Below, in pieces: positions 6,583 to 8,040 of a stretch of DNA of 8,040 nt (positions are counted from its first letter, which is position 1; every line of letters begins with the position of its first letter). The translations under genes and the position numbers were made by a program. The notes under the pieces were generated by a model. That model saw nothing but the letters and a program-made list of their open reading frames with translations. It ran no database searches and was not told where the DNA came from. This stretch comes from CALAMD01 sp035301345. GTDB taxonomy: Bacteria; Bacillota; Bacilli; Bacillales; Amphibacillaceae. Where the stretch lies: assembly GCA_035301345.1 (NCBI GenBank), contig DATGUM010000054.1:1-8040 (forward strand), written 5' to 3'.

Positions 6583-7839
6583 ATGATTAATGATGTAATT
6601 GTTGTTGGCGGAGGCCCTTCTGGTCTAATGGCCGCCATCACAGCTGCTGAACAAGGTGCCAACGTCGCTTTAATAGAAAAGGGAAATAAACTTGGCACTA
6701 AGCTAGCGATTTCAGGTGGTGGGAGATGTAACGTAACAAACCGTCTATCAAAAGAAGAAATTATTAAACATATTCCTGGTAACGGTAAGTTTTTATATAG
6801 TGCTTTTTCTGTGTTTGATAATTACGATATTATTAACTTCTTTGAAAATATGGGTGTTGCCTTAAAAGAAGAAGATCATGGTCGAATGTTTCCGGCGTCA
6901 GACTCTGCACAGTCTGTTGTACAAACTTTAGTCAATCGACTAAAAGAATTAAATGTTAATATTATGTTGAATACCCCGGTGAAGGCTGTTCATTATGATC
7001 AAGATTATCATACAGTTTTAATTGACGAAAATGAATATGTAAAAGCAAAAAGTCTTATTATTGCTGTTGGTGGGATGTCCGTCCCCCATACAGGTTCCAC
7101 AGGTGATGGATATGCCTGGGCAAAAAAAGCAGGTCACACAATTACAGAACTTTATCCAACAGAAGTCGCTTTAACGTCAAATGAAACTTTTATTAAAGAA
7201 AAAACATTACAAGGACTTTCTCTAAGAGATATTAGTTTATCAGTATTAAACAAACATAAAAAAGCGATTATTACACACAGGATGGACATGGTATTTACCC
7301 ACTTCGGAATTTCGGGTCCTGCTGTTCTCCGATGTTCGCAATTCGTTGTGAAAAAACTATTAAAAGGTTATAAAGCCGTCACGATGTCACTTGATTTATT
7401 GCCAGATAAAAATATTGATGAAGTAGAAGCAACGATTAAAAATTTAGTAAATGATTATCCACAACGTTCAATCAAAAATGCTTTAAAAGGAATCATACCT
7501 GAGCGGCTCTTTCTTTTTTTATTACAAAAAAACAATTTAGATGAATCTATGAAATGTGGAAACGTCTCAAATGAACATATAAGAGAGTTAGTCAAAGACA
7601 TTAAACAGTTTACTTTTACAGTTAACGGGTCTTTATCTATTGAAAAAGCATTTGTTACAGGTGGCGGTGTTTCAACAAATGAAATTATTCCAAATACGAT
7701 GGAATCAAAGTTAACTGAACGTTTATTTTTCTGTGGTGAAATTATAGATGTCCACGGATACACAGGTGGTTACAATATTACTTCTGCACTTATTACAGGT
7801 CACACCGCAGGATTAAATGCTTCATATTATAAATATTAA
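6583..7839 (+). CDS. ytfP: HI0933-family FAD-dependent oxidoreductase YtfP
   Basis: The 418-residue protein is a BaiN/HI0933-like flavoprotein of the NAD(P)/FAD oxidoreductase group, matching B. subtilis YtfP; its physiological substrate is unknown. The N-terminus has the FAD-binding Rossmann motif VVGGGPSGLMAA (7-18), an acidic residue at the end of the second strand (IEKG, 31-34), and the family signature LAISGGGRCNVTN (41-53). The C-terminus has VTGGGVSTNEI (358-368) and FFCGEIIDVHGYTGGYN (382-398), which close the FAD site. The start is ATG 6583, just before the Rossmann strand. AAAGGA (6566-6571) is 11 nt upstream, a little far. In-frame ATGs at 6535 and 6559 add residues that do not look like family sequence and lack a ribosome binding site. 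The gene is monocistronic, diverges from ytgP and faces an rRNA operon tail to tail. Confidence 0.9.
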   Translation: MINDVIVVGGGPSGLMAAITAAEQGANVALIEKGNKLGTKLAISGGGRCNVTNRLSKEEIIKHIPGNGKFLYSAFSVFDNYDIINFFENMGVALKEEDHGRMFPASDSAQSVVQTLVNRLKELNVNIMLNTPVKAVHYDQDYHTVLIDENEYVKAKSLIIAVGGMSVPHTGSTGDGYAWAKKAGHTITELYPTEVALTSNETFIKEKTLQGLSLRDISLSVLNKHKKAIITHRMDMVFTHFGISGPAVLRCSQFVVKKLLKGYKAVTMSLDLLPDKNIDEVEATIKNLVNDYPQRSIKNALKGIIPERLFLFLLQKNNLDESMKCGNVSNEHIRELVKDIKQFTFTVNGSLSIEKAFVTGGGVSTNEIIPNTMESKLTERLFFCGEIIDVHGYTGGYNITSALITGHTAGLNASYYKY

Positions 7840-7841
7840 AA

Positions 7842-7891
7842 AACAATAAAAAAGCGAATGCACATTGATATGCACTCGCTTTTTTATTGTT
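7842..7891. terminator. Long bidirectional terminator between ytfP and the rRNA operon
   Basis: Arms 7842-7862 and 7871-7891 pair over 21 bp around an 8-nt loop. The core is GCGAATGCA against TGCACTCGC, with A and T runs on each side. One pair differs by strand: it is an A-C mismatch in the plus-strand RNA but a G-U wobble in the minus-strand RNA. The hairpin is therefore stronger as the terminator of the rRNA operon coming from the right, while still able to end ytfP, whose stop codon lies 2 nt before it. Confidence 0.85.
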
Positions 7892-7944
7892 CACACTTCA
7901 TTTATACCCTAAAAACTAAATAAGAGTGTCGTATCAACAATTGT
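7892..7944 (-). other. Post-23S spacer without a 5S rRNA gene
   Basis: This 53-nt stretch separates the 23S 3' end from the shared terminator. On the minus strand it contains TTATTTAGTTTTTAGGGTAT, similar to the element commonly seen just after 23S in Bacillus spacers. A 5S gene (about 116 nt, with a motif like CCGAACACGG) cannot fit here and is not seen on either strand; no tRNA is seen either. Confidence 0.75.
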
Positions 7945-8040
7945 TAGTTAAATCCTCGATCAATTAGTATCCGTCAGCTCCACGTGTTACCACGCTTCCA
8001 CCTCGGACCTATCAACCTCATCGTCTATGAGGGATCTTAC
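7945..8040 (-). rRNA. 23S ribosomal RNA, 3' end (partial)
   Basis: The reverse complement of 7945-8040 reads as the conserved last ~95 nt of bacterial 23S rRNA. Visible marks are GTAAGATCCCTC, GATGAGGTTGATAGG, GAGGTGGAAGCGTGG, GGAGCTGACGGATACTAATT and GATCGAGGATTTAAC. The 3' end is placed near 7945 by analogy with the Bacillus terminus; it could be off by a few nucleotides. The gene continues past the window on the right. A 10-nt palindrome, AACAATTGTT (7936-7945), sits at the terminus and probably belongs to the processing stalk. No 5S rRNA gene follows. Confidence 0.93.

Noticed and set aside
7455..7763. Minus-strand open frame of 102 codons
   Set aside because: It is antisense to the conserved C-terminal FAD-binding part of ytfP.

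Overview
The window looks like ordinary core chromosome of a low-GC, endospore-former-type Firmicute of the Bacillaceae or a close relative. The evidence is AT-rich DNA, strong AGGAGG-type ribosome binding sites with several GTG and TTG starts, a run of proteins recognisable as the Bacillus yt-region set (YtoP, YtzB, YtmP, YtgP, YtfP), and a Bacillus/Staphylococcus-like 3' end of 23S rRNA. I cannot name the species. No phage, insertion sequence, CRISPR array or toxin-antitoxin module is visible.

Layout. Positions 1-184 are non-coding and hold two strong hairpins. Then comes a two-gene minus-strand unit: an M42 aminopeptidase (ytoP) followed by a DUF84 (YjjX-like) inosine/xanthosine triphosphatase, ending at a bidirectional terminator. 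A short divergent promoter region separates it from ytzB, a small membrane-anchored PepSY-like protein on the plus strand, which has its own promoter and terminator.

The next block (about 2277-6410, minus strand) reads as one operon in the order ytgP (MurJ/MVF-type lipid flippase), rsuA-type 16S rRNA pseudouridine synthase, a NERD-like protein of unknown function, and ytmP (APH-fold kinase, homologue of the pneumococcal cell-cycle regulator CcrZ). Gaps are 11, 12 and 31 nt. At the first two junctions the upstream stop codon lies inside the downstream Shine-Dalgarno, which suggests translational coupling. The operon therefore groups envelope synthesis, ribosome modification and probable cell-cycle control.

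Divergent from it is ytfP, a HI0933-family flavoprotein on the plus strand, which ends at a long two-way hairpin. The right edge enters the 3' end of a 23S rRNA gene on the minus strand. The roughly 105 nt between ytfP and the 23S end hold a terminator but no 5S rRNA gene, which is the most unusual thing here.

I looked for an undescribed system and did not find one. The items best worth a second look are the 5S-less rRNA operon end, the NERD-like protein that has lost the usual nuclease motif, and the loopless hairpin at 39-82.
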